Of a stretch of DNA of 41,897 nt, positions 18,269-27,301 are shown one piece after another. How positions within the stretch are numbered: the stretch's first letter is position 1; each line of letters starts with the position of its first letter. Under the pieces are notes generated by a model that searched no databases, was not told the origin of the DNA, and saw only the letters and a list, made by a program, of their open reading frames with translations. This DNA is from Rhizaria sp. SCN 62-66 (taxonomy: Eukaryota; Rhizaria, unplaced). The DNA lies in assembly GCA_001724265.1 (NCBI GenBank), contig MEDY01000271.1, positions 1 through 41,897 of the forward strand, read 5' to 3'. Both the position numbers and the translations under genes were made by a program.

Positions 18269-21200
18269 TTAAAGGAATGCCTCGCGCGGCAGCGTGGGCC
18301 TGGAGAGCAGCCCGATAGTCTTGTTGAAGAAGGCCTGCACCGACGAGATGAACAGCAGCCGCTCGTCGCTCCAGTACCCGTACGCGTCCACGGCGACGTT
18401 CACCGCCGCCGCGACGGCCGCCGCAACGCGCCGCATCGCGCGCGCCGTGACGGTGAGCGCAGCGGGCGCGGCGGGCCGCCAGTATGCGCCGACCTCGTCG
18501 CGGCCGGGCGCCAGCAGGTCCCCGCGCGCGGGCAGCGTCACGGCCAGCAGCGTCGCGCGCAGCCCGTCGAGCGCGAGCGCCTCGGTGTCCAGCGCAGAGG
18601 AGCCGATAACGGAAGCGGCCGCGACGCGCAGCCGCAGCGTGGCCTCGTTGTCCGCGCGGTCCTGCAGCGCCGCGGCGGCGGCCCCCGCAGCGGCCACAAC
18701 CACGGGCAGCGTCGCCGTGCGCGCCACCGCGGCGCGGTCGGCCGCCGTGGCGGCCGAGGCGGCCTGCTGCTCAAAACGCTCCTGCGCGGCACGGCGCAGC
18801 GCGCGCGTGGTGAGGAGGCGCAGCCCCGCGCGCAGCCACTGCTCCAGCTCGGCGGGCGTGACGGCGTAGGCAGTGATCAGCGCGCGCATGCGGCGGTCCG
18901 CGCGCGCGTGCGCCAGGTAGGGCGCGAGCTCGTTCTGCGTCACGGCCGTGAAGGGACACCAATCGTCCCACAGCTTGTACAACATCGCCTCGACGTCATA
19001 GTCCTCTTCGTCAGCATCGGCCGCATCGTCGTCGTCATCGTCCGCGGGGCCTGCGACGGCGGTGGACCCGTCGCCGTAGATGTTGGCGCCGGGGGCGAGG
19101 CCGAAGACAGCCGCGGCGGCGGAGGCAGAGGCCGAGGTGGGCAGCATCTGCCCCGTCGTGTGCTCGTCCAGGTCCACGAATGCCGCGCCTGCGGCGCCGC
19201 GCGAGGCCGCCACGCTGCCGGGCACAGGGGGCAGCGCGCCGCCTGCGCCCGGGAACGCGGGGTAGCTGCCGGAGGACACGGGGTAGCTCGTCGACGCCTG
19301 GCCGGAGGCGTCGCTGTGGGCCGGGCAGGGCGGGCGCGGAGCGTCGCCGAAGCTGCCGCCGGTGTGGAGGCCCGGCGGGGGCGGGAGCTCGCCGCTGTGG
19401 GGCGCGGGGAAGCCCGGCGCAGCGAGCGCGGCGTCCGCCGACTGCGACTGCCGCGGCGAGCCCGCGGGCGCGGCCAACAGTGACGCCGTGGAGAGCGCGG
19501 GGGCCGCGTCGGGGTTGCCGAAGAGCGTGCGCGCGAGCGACAGCGCAGCCAGGGACTCCGTGGTCGCCGACGTCGCCGCCGCTGTGGGAGCGCGCGCGGA
19601 GTCGCCTCTAGCGTCGCCACCGTCAGCGGCAAACGTGCGCGCGGTAGCAGCGGCGGGCGAGGCGGTGGCGGAGCCAATCGCGGCGCCGGCGACGGCGGGC
19701 GCGAAGGTAGGCCCGAATGACAGCCCACCAAGCTGCAGCTGCTGCGGGTGGAAGTGCTGCAGCGACGCGGCGTCCGCGGGCGGACTAGCCGACGCGGTGG
19801 GGCTGGACGGGACGCGGGACAGCGACGGTGATAGCGATAGAGACAGCGGGTCGAGCCCGTGCGCGAGCCCGCAGACGGAGCTCGAGGGCGCGCGCACGGG
19901 CGGGGACATCGGCGACGGCTCCGAGAAGAGCGACGGCGCGCGCGGGCGCTGGTGGTGCAGCGTGAGCTCGTGGACGTGGTCGCGCTGCTCCTCAGCCGCG
20001 GCGGGCTCGGGCTCCGAGAGCGCGGTCGCCAGCCCCGTCAGCGCGGCCGTGACCACTGCGGCGGCCACGGAGCCCGCGCCGCCACTGCCTCCGTCGCCGC
20101 CGCCGCTCGCGGTCGAGCCAGCGCTGTGCGTGGCGGCGTCGCTGCCGACCGAGGCGAGGCGCACGCTGGGCGCAGACTCCTCCGCGGCGGCTCTACATGC
20201 GCTGTCACCAAGCCGCACGCCCGCGTCGCAGTCGTCCTGCGGCGCGGGGTTGGCCGTGACCACCGCAGAGGCAGACGCAGAGGCCGTGGCGGCGGCGGCG
20301 GCGTCGTGCTCGCCGAGCCCGATGAAGAGCACAGTGCCGGGCGAGGACGAGGCCGAGGACGCGGCGTAGGACACCGAGGGCGAGTGCGCGAGCGACGACA
20401 GGTGCGACACCGACGACGCGGGCGGCGTCACCAGCGCCGGCGGCGACAGCGACCAAGACCGCGACAGCGGCGCGAACAGCCCGCCCAGCGGCGAGTCGGG
20501 CGCCACGGCGCGCGAGCCGTCGCAGCTGTCGCCGTGCGACACGGGCCCCATGGCTACGGCCAGCGCGCGGGCGTAGTCTCTGTCGGCCTCTCTCTGGGCC
20601 GCCGCGGCGGCGCCGGCGTCGCCGGCCGAGCGCGTGACGTCGTCGAGCGAGAGCGACAGCGTCGTGAGTGCGGACGCGGCCGCCGTCGCTCTCGCCCCGG
20701 TGGTGGTGGCGAGCGCGGGAGCGAGCGCGGGAGTGGCGTTGGCGGTCGAGTCGGGGCAGTCGTCGACGTCGGAAAGCGTGCCGCAGCGGTCGAAGCGCGC
20801 CGCGCTCGGGTCCGCCTGCGACGGCAGCGCCGAGGACAGCGCGGAGGGCGGCGTCGGGGACAGCGGCGGAGGCACGGCCAGCGACGGCGACGGCGACAAC
20901 AGAGACGGCAGCGGCATCGGCAGCGGCAGCGGAATCGGCTGGATCTGCGAGTCCGCCAGCGACGACTGCGACAGGGACTGCGGCAGCGAGGCAGAGGTGG
21001 ACGCATATGCAGGCGCAGCGCCTGGCACGGACAGACGCGCGCCGGTGGGCCGCGGGGGCGGGTTCATCGCGAGCGCGAGCTCGTACGTCAGCGGCATGTC
21101 GCCGGGCAGCGGCATGCGCTCCAGGCAACGCAGCCCCGGCGGCCGCGGCCGCAGCGCGCGCGGGGACTCGTCGTCGCTGTCGACGTCGCTGTCGTCGTCC

Positions 21201-24200
21201 GTGCTGCGCTTGCTCGCGTAGGCGTTAAGGTACGACGGCAGCAGGTCGCGCACCGACGCGGCGACCGCGCGCAGCGCCGTGGCGGGCCCGCTGCCGCCGC
21301 CGGCCGCGGCGACCGCGTCCGCGCCGAGCGTGGCAACAGCGCTGGCGGCGGCCGTCGCGGCCGCGGCCACGGCGGAGCGCGCGAGCGAATCGACCGACGC
21401 GGCATACCGCGCCAGCTCCACCGTGCGCGCGGAGACAAGAAAGTTCTCGTGCATGACGTACGCGCGCAACCGGCCCGCGCGCTGCTTCGCGTCCACGAGG
21501 GCGCGACGGCGCTGCCGCGCGACGAGCAGCAGCTGCGCCTGGGCGCTCAGCGCGACGGCCGCGGCGGCAGCGGGGTCGGCAGCGGGCATGGCGGGCAGAG
21601 TGAGGTACACGGCCGCGGCGGCGCGGTCGGAGAGCTCGGCGCTCGCGGCGGCGGCGGCGCGGTCCTTGGCGCTGCGCAGAGCGGCCGCAGCGTCGCGCGC
21701 TCCGATCGCGGACAGCAGCGCAGCGGCCGCGGGCGTCAGCGCGGCGCCGACCGCGGACATCGCGGCGGCAAGCGCCGGGGCCGCGGCAGTTGCGGTCGCC
21801 GCAGCGGTGCTCGCGGCCGTGCCCGCGGCAATGCTGCTGTTGCGCAGCAGCACGAGCTCCGGCAGCGCGTCGGTGGTGACCGCGGCCTCGGCGGAGGCGT
21901 CGCGCTTCGCGGTGCGCATCGCCGACACCCACTCAAGCAGCGCGCGGCGCACGGGCGCCAGCACGCGCGAGCGGCGGATGCGCGCGCGGGCGCGCACGCG
22001 GGCGCGTACGCGCGCGCGCTCAGACGCCGTGAGCGGGCGCTGCAGCGCGCTAGGCACGGTCAACGACAGCGACAGAGAGTGCGATTTGGAGTTGGATAAC
22101 GAAGAGAGCGACGAGGAGGCAAAAGGCTTGATCGTTTGCAGCGCCTGCAGAGCCTTGAGCGGGCCGGCGCCAGGGGCGGTGAGAAGCGGCAGCGAGTAGC
22201 CGCAGTCGTCGCCCTCGTCGTCGTCCTCGTAGTCGTCGTCGCCGTCCTCGTCCTCGTCGCCGCTGCCTTCGCCCTCGCGAACCGCGGTCAGATCAGTCCC
22301 CGCGGCGAGCACAGCGGCGCGGCGCGCGGCGCGGGCGCTCGCGGCGGCCTGCTTGACGGCCGCGTCGGCGCGCTGCGTCAGCGCGGCCAGCAGCGCGCGC
22401 GCGCGCACGCCGGCGGGCTCGAAGCCGGTGCTGACACCAAGCCAGGGCGCCTCCGCGGCCTCGCTCGGCAGCACCGCGAACGGGTCCGACCCCGCGTCTG
22501 CGCGCGCGCCGGCGGCTGCTGACAGCGCGCGCAGCGCGGCGGCGACAGCGGACGCGGCGGCTGGCGTGACGGGCGACGACGCGGGGGCCGCGACCGCGGT
22601 TGACACAGCAACAGCGGAGGGTGCGTCGGCCTGCACAGCGGCGGAGACAGTTGCGGAAATCGTGGCGGAGAGCGGGAGCGTGGCAAAGGGCGCCGAAGGG
22701 AAGGCGCGGGGCAGCGCGGCGGTGAGCGCGACGGCGACCCAGCCGCTGGCGCCGGACGGGCCCGAGAAGCCCTGCGCGGCGGGCGGCGACGCGGGCAGCA
22801 GCGCGAGCCCGTACACGGCCGCCAGCAGCGGCAGCCAGCGCGCGGGCAGCGCGGGCGCAGACGCGGCCGGCGCAGACGCAGATGCAGCCGGCGGGCGGGC
22901 GTGCGTCGCCTCGGCCCAGGCGGCGAGGGGCGCGAGCAGGAGCGGGTGGCCCTGCGCGAGCGCGCGCGCGGCGGTGACGGCGGCGACGTCGTGGACGCCC
23001 GCGGTGACGGGCCCGCCCAACGGGCTCTGCGCCGCCGCCGCGGTGGTCGCGCTTTTGCACATGCGCGCGGACACGTCCGGCGCCGCGGCAGCAACCGCAG
23101 CCAGCGCCGCGACGTGCGCCGCCTTCACACCGCCACTGTGAGACGCCCCAGCGGCAGTAATGGCGGCGTCTGAGGCAGTGGCAGCGGCGAGCGCGGCGGT
23201 GAGGTCGAGGGTGACGGTGGGCACGCAAAAGAGCGCGCCGTCGGTGCCCGCGACCCCAGCGACGGCCACGTGAGCGCCGCCGCTGCCGCTGCCGCTGCCG
23301 CTGTGGCCCGTGGCGGCCTGCGCGGCCCGGTGCGCGGCGCTGGGCCGGTAGTGGGCCTCGCGCGCGGCGGCCCGCAGCAGCGTCGCCGCGGCGCGCGCGA
23401 AGGCGGCCGTGACGGCGCGCGCGGCGACGGTGATCTCGGCCACGAGCGCGAGCACCGCGGCGGCGTCGCCTTCCGCAGACGCGCATACACTCGCACCGAA
23501 GCTCGTGACACTGCTGTTGCAGCGATTCTCGGGCGTGAAGAGCGCGTTTGCGTTCGCGAGCATGAGCGCGGTGACGGTGGGCAGCGCGGGCCAGTCGACC
23601 GACGCCACCGCGGGCGCCGCGAACGCGGTCATTGGCGCAGCCACAGTCACTGTGGACGCCGACGACTCGCAAACAGCGCTGGCGCAGGGCTGCTGCGGCA
23701 GCGCGTCGGGCGCGGGCGCGGGGAACGGCAGCGCCCCGGCGGCGGCGAGGTCAGTGAAGGCCGCGGGCGCGTCGGCCGCGAGCGCCCACGTGGTCCGCAG
23801 CAGCGCGCGCTCGGTGGCGGCGGCGGCCGCCGCGGCGGCCGTGGCGGCGGCGACCTCCTCGGCCGTGGGCGGGAACGCGTGCGCCGCAGCGGCTGCGGCG
23901 GCCTCGGCGGCCAGCGCGGCGCTGGACGGCGACATGGGCTCCGGCGCAGCGGCCGCGTTGGCGGCGACGGAGACGGCGGCGGACACGGCCGCGGCGGCGA
24001 GCGAGGCCGTCAGCGGGAAGCGTGTGCGCGCGCGCGTGGTGGCGGCGGGCGCGGCGGCGAGCGCGCCGGGCGGCAGCACGCTGGGCCCCGGGTTCAGCGC
24101 GGGCATCTGCAGCTGCTGCTGGAGCTGCTGCTGCAGCTGCAGCTGCTGCAGCTGCTGCTTGGGCCGCGGGCGCGGGCGCTGCGCGGGCGCTGTGGCGGCC

Positions 24201-26158
24201 AGGAAGGCAAACCGCGCGCCGTCGGCCTCGTTGCTGGCGGCAAAGAAGCTGGCGACGCCCGCCGCGGGCGCGGCGGGCGCGGCGGGTGCGACGGGCGCGC
24301 CCGCGGCGCAGAGCCGCTCGGCGAGGTCGGCGTTTGCCAGGATCTCGAGCAAGCGGCACGCGGTGGGCTCGGCGGCCGACTCGGCGCCCGGCGGGGAGAC
24401 CCACAGCAGCGAGTGGCGCGCGGCCGCGGGCGCGCCCAGCGGCGGCGCGGCGCGCGCGCAGCGCAGCGAGAGCTGGTGCAGAAGCAGGCGCGCGCGGCGG
24501 CGCAGCACGGCCGTGGCGACGGGGAACGCGGCCGCGGGCGCCTGTGGCGAGTGCGGGCGGTGCTGCAACAGCAGCAGGCGCGCGGCCGCAACGACGTCGC
24601 CCGAGGTCAGTGCGGCCGCGAGCGCGGCCTGGCCGCCGGAGCAGAAGCTAGGGACGCCGCGAAGACTAGCGTCGCGCACGTTCGCGCCGCGCACGGGCGC
24701 AGCGACCAGGCCGCCGCTGCTGCCGCTGGTGCTCTCCTTGAGCGCGTTGCACCCGGGGACGGACCGGGGGACGGTGACGACCGCGGCGGTGGGCTGGGCT
24801 GGGAAGCGGATCTGAGTGGTGGCGCGCAGCGAGCGCACGAGGCGGCGCCTCCAGCCCGCCGCCGAGTGTGACGCCGCGCTCGCGGGCGCCGCCACGGCCG
24901 CGGCCGCGGCGACCTCGCCCGCGCGCGTCGCCGCCGGAGGCCGCTTGCCCGCCGCGGTGCCGGCGGAGCGCGTCAGCGCCAGGACGGAGGAGACGATCGC
25001 AGCGAGCGCGGTGAGCGGACCGCGTCCGAGAGCGCCGCGGCGCCTGCAAAGGCGAGGGCGCGGGGGCGCGGCGGCGGCGGCGTGCGCGGACTCGGCGGGC
25101 AGCTCGTCGCCGGCGCCGCCCATGATGGCGTAGGCCGCGCCCGGGGCGGCAGTGGCGCCGTAGGCAGCGAGGCGGCCGCCCAGCACCAGCGGCCGCGGGC
25201 CGCCGCGCGCGCCGGGCAGCTTCGGGAGCCGCATCTCGCCCGCTCCCGCAACCGCAGGCGCAGTGCGCGCGTCCGCAGCGGTGGCGGCGGGGAAGAGCGC
25301 GGCCGCGGAGGTTGCGAGCGGCGGCGCAGCGTCGGCGCGGGGCCCGGCGCGGGGCCGCGGGGCGCGGACTCTGGCGGGCACGGGGCAGCCTTGCGTTGCC
25401 GGCACCGCCACCAGCGGCGGCGCGGGCGCCTGGGCGCGGGCGCGGCGGCGGCGGCGCGACATGCGAGACAACGAAGACGAGGGAGCGCTTGCGACAGCAG
25501 CGGTGTCTGCGTCGGCTGCGTCAGCGCTTTGCGTGGCGCAGCGCGCTGCCGCAACGGCGGCACAGTGGATGGATACGGCGTCCGCAGGCGTGGGGCCAAA
25601 CAGAAACGCGCCCTTGGGTGTTGTTGCAGTCGTCGCGGCAACGGGAGCGCTGCAGGTCACAGCAGATGAAGACGCTGATGCTGCAGCAGCCGCAAGCGCA
25701 GCTGCCGCAGCCCCAGGGGTCGTGACCTCAATTGCGGCCTCATCCGCGTCGTCGTCCGCAGCGCCCACAGCGTCTTTGCAATAGTCTGCGCTCGAGACTG
25801 GGTGCGGCGCAACGAAGTAGACGCCGGGCGCGACGGTGAAGTAGCCCGAGTGCAACTCCACGACGTCGAGCCGCGGCTGCAGCGCGGGATGCGCCAGCGC
25901 GGGCGCGTCTGGTAGTCGCGTCGCAAAGCGCGGGGCCGGCCGCGCAAGGCGCCGCAGCATGGCTGGGAGCGCGGACACGGCGGCGCGCGAGGGCGGCGCG
26001 ACGGGCGGGCACGGCGCGTCGGGGTAGTGGCGGGCAACGTCACACACTTCCTCCGCGAACGACAGCGGCGCGGGCTCCGAGAAGCGACGCCGGAACGCGC
26101 GCAAGTTCGCGCCCACGTAGGGCAGCGACTGCCGCGCGCGGCGGGCGTCGTAGTCCAT
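18269..26158 (-). CDS. Giant Ala-rich protein (2629 aa), function unknown
   Basis: Continuous minus-strand frame from ATG 26158-26156 (MDYDARRARQ) to TAA at plus 18269-18271. The frame stays open upstream, but only from a TTG and in AT-rich, pyrimidine-rich sequence, so this ATG is the likely start. The first ~130 residues and the last ~260 (about 2370-2629, beginning EEDYDVEAMLYKLWDDW) look like folded, less repetitive sequence. Between them are Ala-rich segments, a Gln/Leu tract (~667-684) and an acidic stretch near 1303-1320. Further on come a Pro/Leu/Ser segment (~1740-1780) and Ser/Ala-rich linkers. One stretch near residues 490-535 (GANVRDASLRG...ALTSGDVVAAARLLL) faintly resembles an ankyrin repeat, but a single copy is weak evidence. 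I do not recognise the protein. The terminal segments are the best targets for structure-based searching. Confidence 0.83.
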   Translation of the reverse strand: MDYDARRARQSLPYVGANLRAFRRRFSEPAPLSFAEEVCDVARHYPDAPCPPVAPPSRAAVSALPAMLRRLARPAPRFATRLPDAPALAHPALQPRLDVVELHSGYFTVAPGVYFVAPHPVSSADYCKDAVGAADDDADEAAIEVTTPGAAAAALAAAAASASSSAVTCSAPVAATTATTPKGAFLFGPTPADAVSIHCAAVAAARCATQSADAADADTAAVASAPSSSLSRMSRRRRRARAQAPAPPLVAVPATQGCPVPARVRAPRPRAGPRADAAPPLATSAAALFPAATAADARTAPAVAGAGEMRLPKLPGARGGPRPLVLGGRLAAYGATAAPGAAYAIMGGAGDELPAESAHAAAAAPPRPRLCRRRGALGRGPLTALAAIVSSVLALTRSAGTAAGKRPPAATRAGEVAAAAAVAAPASAASHSAAGWRRRLVRSLRATTQIRFPAQPTAAVVTVPRSVPGCNALKESTSGSSGGLVAAPVRGANVRDASLRGVPSFCSGGQAALAAALTSGDVVAAARLLLLQHRPHSPQAPAAAFPVATAVLRRRARLLLHQLSLRCARAAPPLGAPAAARHSLLWVSPPGAESAAEPTACRLLEILANADLAERLCAAGAPVAPAAPAAPAAGVASFFAASNEADGARFAFLAATAPAQRPRPRPKQQLQQLQLQQQLQQQLQMPALNPGPSVLPPGALAAAPAATTRARTRFPLTASLAAAAVSAAVSVAANAAAAPEPMSPSSAALAAEAAAAAAAHAFPPTAEEVAAATAAAAAAAATERALLRTTWALAADAPAAFTDLAAAGALPFPAPAPDALPQQPCASAVCESSASTVTVAAPMTAFAAPAVASVDWPALPTVTALMLANANALFTPENRCNSSVTSFGASVCASAEGDAAAVLALVAEITVAARAVTAAFARAAATLLRAAAREAHYRPSAAHRAAQAATGHSGSGSGSGGAHVAVAGVAGTDGALFCVPTVTLDLTAALAAATASDAAITAAGASHSGGVKAAHVAALAAVAAAAPDVSARMCKSATTAAAAQSPLGGPVTAGVHDVAAVTAARALAQGHPLLLAPLAAWAEATHARPPAASASAPAASAPALPARWLPLLAAVYGLALLPASPPAAQGFSGPSGASGWVAVALTAALPRAFPSAPFATLPLSATISATVSAAVQADAPSAVAVSTAVAAPASSPVTPAAASAVAAALRALSAAAGARADAGSDPFAVLPSEAAEAPWLGVSTGFEPAGVRARALLAALTQRADAAVKQAAASARAARRAAVLAAGTDLTAVREGEGSGDEDEDGDDDYEDDDEGDDCGYSLPLLTAPGAGPLKALQALQTIKPFASSSLSSLSNSKSHSLSLSLTVPSALQRPLTASERARVRARVRARARIRRSRVLAPVRRALLEWVSAMRTAKRDASAEAAVTTDALPELVLLRNSSIAAGTAASTAAATATAAAPALAAAMSAVGAALTPAAAALLSAIGARDAAAALRSAKDRAAAAASAELSDRAAAAVYLTLPAMPAADPAAAAAVALSAQAQLLLVARQRRRALVDAKQRAGRLRAYVMHENFLVSARTVELARYAASVDSLARSAVAAAATAAASAVATLGADAVAAAGGGSGPATALRAVAASVRDLLPSYLNAYASKRSTDDDSDVDSDDESPRALRPRPPGLRCLERMPLPGDMPLTYELALAMNPPPRPTGARLSVPGAAPAYASTSASLPQSLSQSSLADSQIQPIPLPLPMPLPSLLSPSPSLAVPPPLSPTPPSALSSALPSQADPSAARFDRCGTLSDVDDCPDSTANATPALAPALATTTGARATAAASALTTLSLSLDDVTRSAGDAGAAAAAQREADRDYARALAVAMGPVSHGDSCDGSRAVAPDSPLGGLFAPLSRSWSLSPPALVTPPASSVSHLSSLAHSPSVSYAASSASSSPGTVLFIGLGEHDAAAAATASASASAVVTANPAPQDDCDAGVRLGDSACRAAAEESAPSVRLASVGSDAATHSAGSTASGGGDGGSGGAGSVAAAVVTAALTGLATALSEPEPAAAEEQRDHVHELTLHHQRPRAPSLFSEPSPMSPPVRAPSSSVCGLAHGLDPLSLSLSPSLSRVPSSPTASASPPADAASLQHFHPQQLQLGGLSFGPTFAPAVAGAAIGSATASPAAATARTFAADGGDARGDSARAPTAAATSATTESLAALSLARTLFGNPDAAPALSTASLLAAPAGSPRQSQSADAALAAPGFPAPHSGELPPPPGLHTGGSFGDAPRPPCPAHSDASGQASTSYPVSSGSYPAFPGAGGALPPVPGSVAASRGAAGAAFVDLDEHTTGQMLPTSASASAAAAVFGLAPGANIYGDGSTAVAGPADDDDDDAADADEEDYDVEAMLYKLWDDWCPFTAVTQNELAPYLAHARADRRMRALITAYAVTPAELEQWLRAGLRLLTTRALRRAAQERFEQQAASAATAADRAAVARTATLPVVVAAAGAAAAALQDRADNEATLRLRVAAASVIGSSALDTEALALDGLRATLLAVTLPARGDLLAPGRDEVGAYWRPAAPAALTVTARAMRRVAAAVAAAVNVAVDAYGYWSDERLLFISSVQAFFNKTIGLLSRPTLPREAFL
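24107..24160 (-). repeat. CTG/CAG tract (Gln/Leu run)
   Basis: CTGCAG/CTGCTG-rich stretch encoding an alternating Gln/Leu run at about residues 667-684 of the giant minus-strand protein. Confidence 0.85.
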
Positions 26159-26311
26159 CGCAGCTGCAGAGAAGCAGAAGCCAGGCAGAAGGATGAACGG
26201 GCACAGCGCTGTTGATACAACGCTGTGAGGGTGTGGCTGGGACGAAAGAGCGACGCTGCAGATTGAAATGAAGAAAGAGTGTCGTGAGTTGAATACAAAA
26301 GTACACGGAGA

Positions 26312-26319
26312 TGACGTCA
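26312..26319. promoter_or_regulatory. TGACGTCA palindrome (CRE/bZIP-type site)
   Basis: A perfect CRE consensus palindrome, 154 bp upstream of the giant minus-strand gene's ATG. In other eukaryotes it is bound by ATF/CREB bZIP factors. Its role here is inferred from position only. Confidence 0.4.
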
Positions 26320-26836
26320 ATGGATATGCCTACCGATAATATTATCTCCCATACACGATGTCAGGGCCCTCTGAGATTGTTGCAAAAGTCGCAGGTCCAT
26401 TGGCCACAACAAGCATCACTCCCAGCAAGGCTGAGTAATCCTTTTAGTCGGCCTCGGTTTGAAATTATCGTGTGGTCGTTTTTGGGTGGTTGGTGGATGC
26501 AATAGAACGAGGATTTAAGGGTGGCCTAGCCTTCAATAGCTGTGTTTTGTGGGTGTGCGTTAAGTTTAAGGTGTGTTACTCTTATAATTATCTTTAGTGG
26601 CTTCATGGTAGCTGGGATATCCTCCGTTGGATGTTGGTTCGTTTGAGCCAACGACTGCAATGGTTGTGACCGTCCCAGACCCGTCCTTCTCACGATCCCT
26701 GACCCAGCACAGCCTCGGACGCGTCGTTGCACGATCAACATGTTTATTCGCGTCGCGATACGGTTAGTTACACCTTTTTTCTGCTGCTTTGTGGTGGAAT
26801 CGTTTTATGAAACGCTTTCTGTTGGCCCTGGACGGC

Positions 26837-26844
26837 TGACGTGG
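26837..26844. promoter_or_regulatory. TGACGTGG (bZIP-type core)
   Basis: Same 8-mer as at 34236-34243, in the presumed PROPPIN promoter or 5' leader, 458 bp before the ATG. Weak evidence on its own. Confidence 0.25.
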
Positions 26845-27301
26845 GTGCCTCCGCGTGCTCTCCTGCTGCTCCCACCCCAGACCCGCCCGTCCCATCAGCG
26901 CCCACCCTGCACCTGCTGCTGCTTTCTGCGGCGGATGTACACCTTATTTGCGGTTGATAGGCCCGCTGTGCTTCCGCTTTATCGCCGGGATCGACCTCGA
27001 TGCATCTCGGGGTCATCGTTTGTTGTTGCTTCCCCTCTCATGCAATTTACTCGCACGCGCGTGTTTCATTCTTCCTCAAGTTGATGCATACTCACCACAA
27101 ACACACCCCACTGTCCTCTTTATTATTCTTATCTTTCTTTCATCCAGGTACCTTCGTGCCGTTCACCCCCACAACTCAAACTCTTCCCCAACTCCTCAGC
27201 AGAGAGCAGTAACTCTTCTCATCCCTCGTTTGTTGCCCTAGCCTCGACTCGTTTCCTCGCGCCCCGCTCGCCAGGACTCCGCCTCGAGCGCGCCCACCAC
27301 G

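Larger units (their letters stand above)
26159..27301. other. Divergent intergenic region, likely two promoters
   Basis: It lies between the giant minus-strand gene and the PROPPIN gene. Next to the minus-strand ATG is a pyrimidine tract ending in CTCTGCAG. A palindromic TGACGTCA (CRE-type) lies at 26312-26319 and a TGACGTGG at 26837-26844. The stretch 26860-27300 is C/T-rich on the + strand and contains several CAG/TAG acceptor-like sites, so the PROPPIN 5' leader may be spliced. No separate gene is visible. Confidence 0.6.

Noticed and set aside
19859-22099. Long plus-strand open frames (up to 746 codons) opposite the giant minus-strand gene, rich in Arg and Gly
   Set aside because: In very GC-rich DNA, Ala codons (GCN) read on the other strand rarely give stops. 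These frames lack start context, composition edges and domain similarity.
26159-26320. A longer form of the giant minus-strand protein starting at 26320
   Set aside because: The first codon is TTG and no in-frame ATG occurs before 26158. The segment is pyrimidine-rich leader-like DNA.
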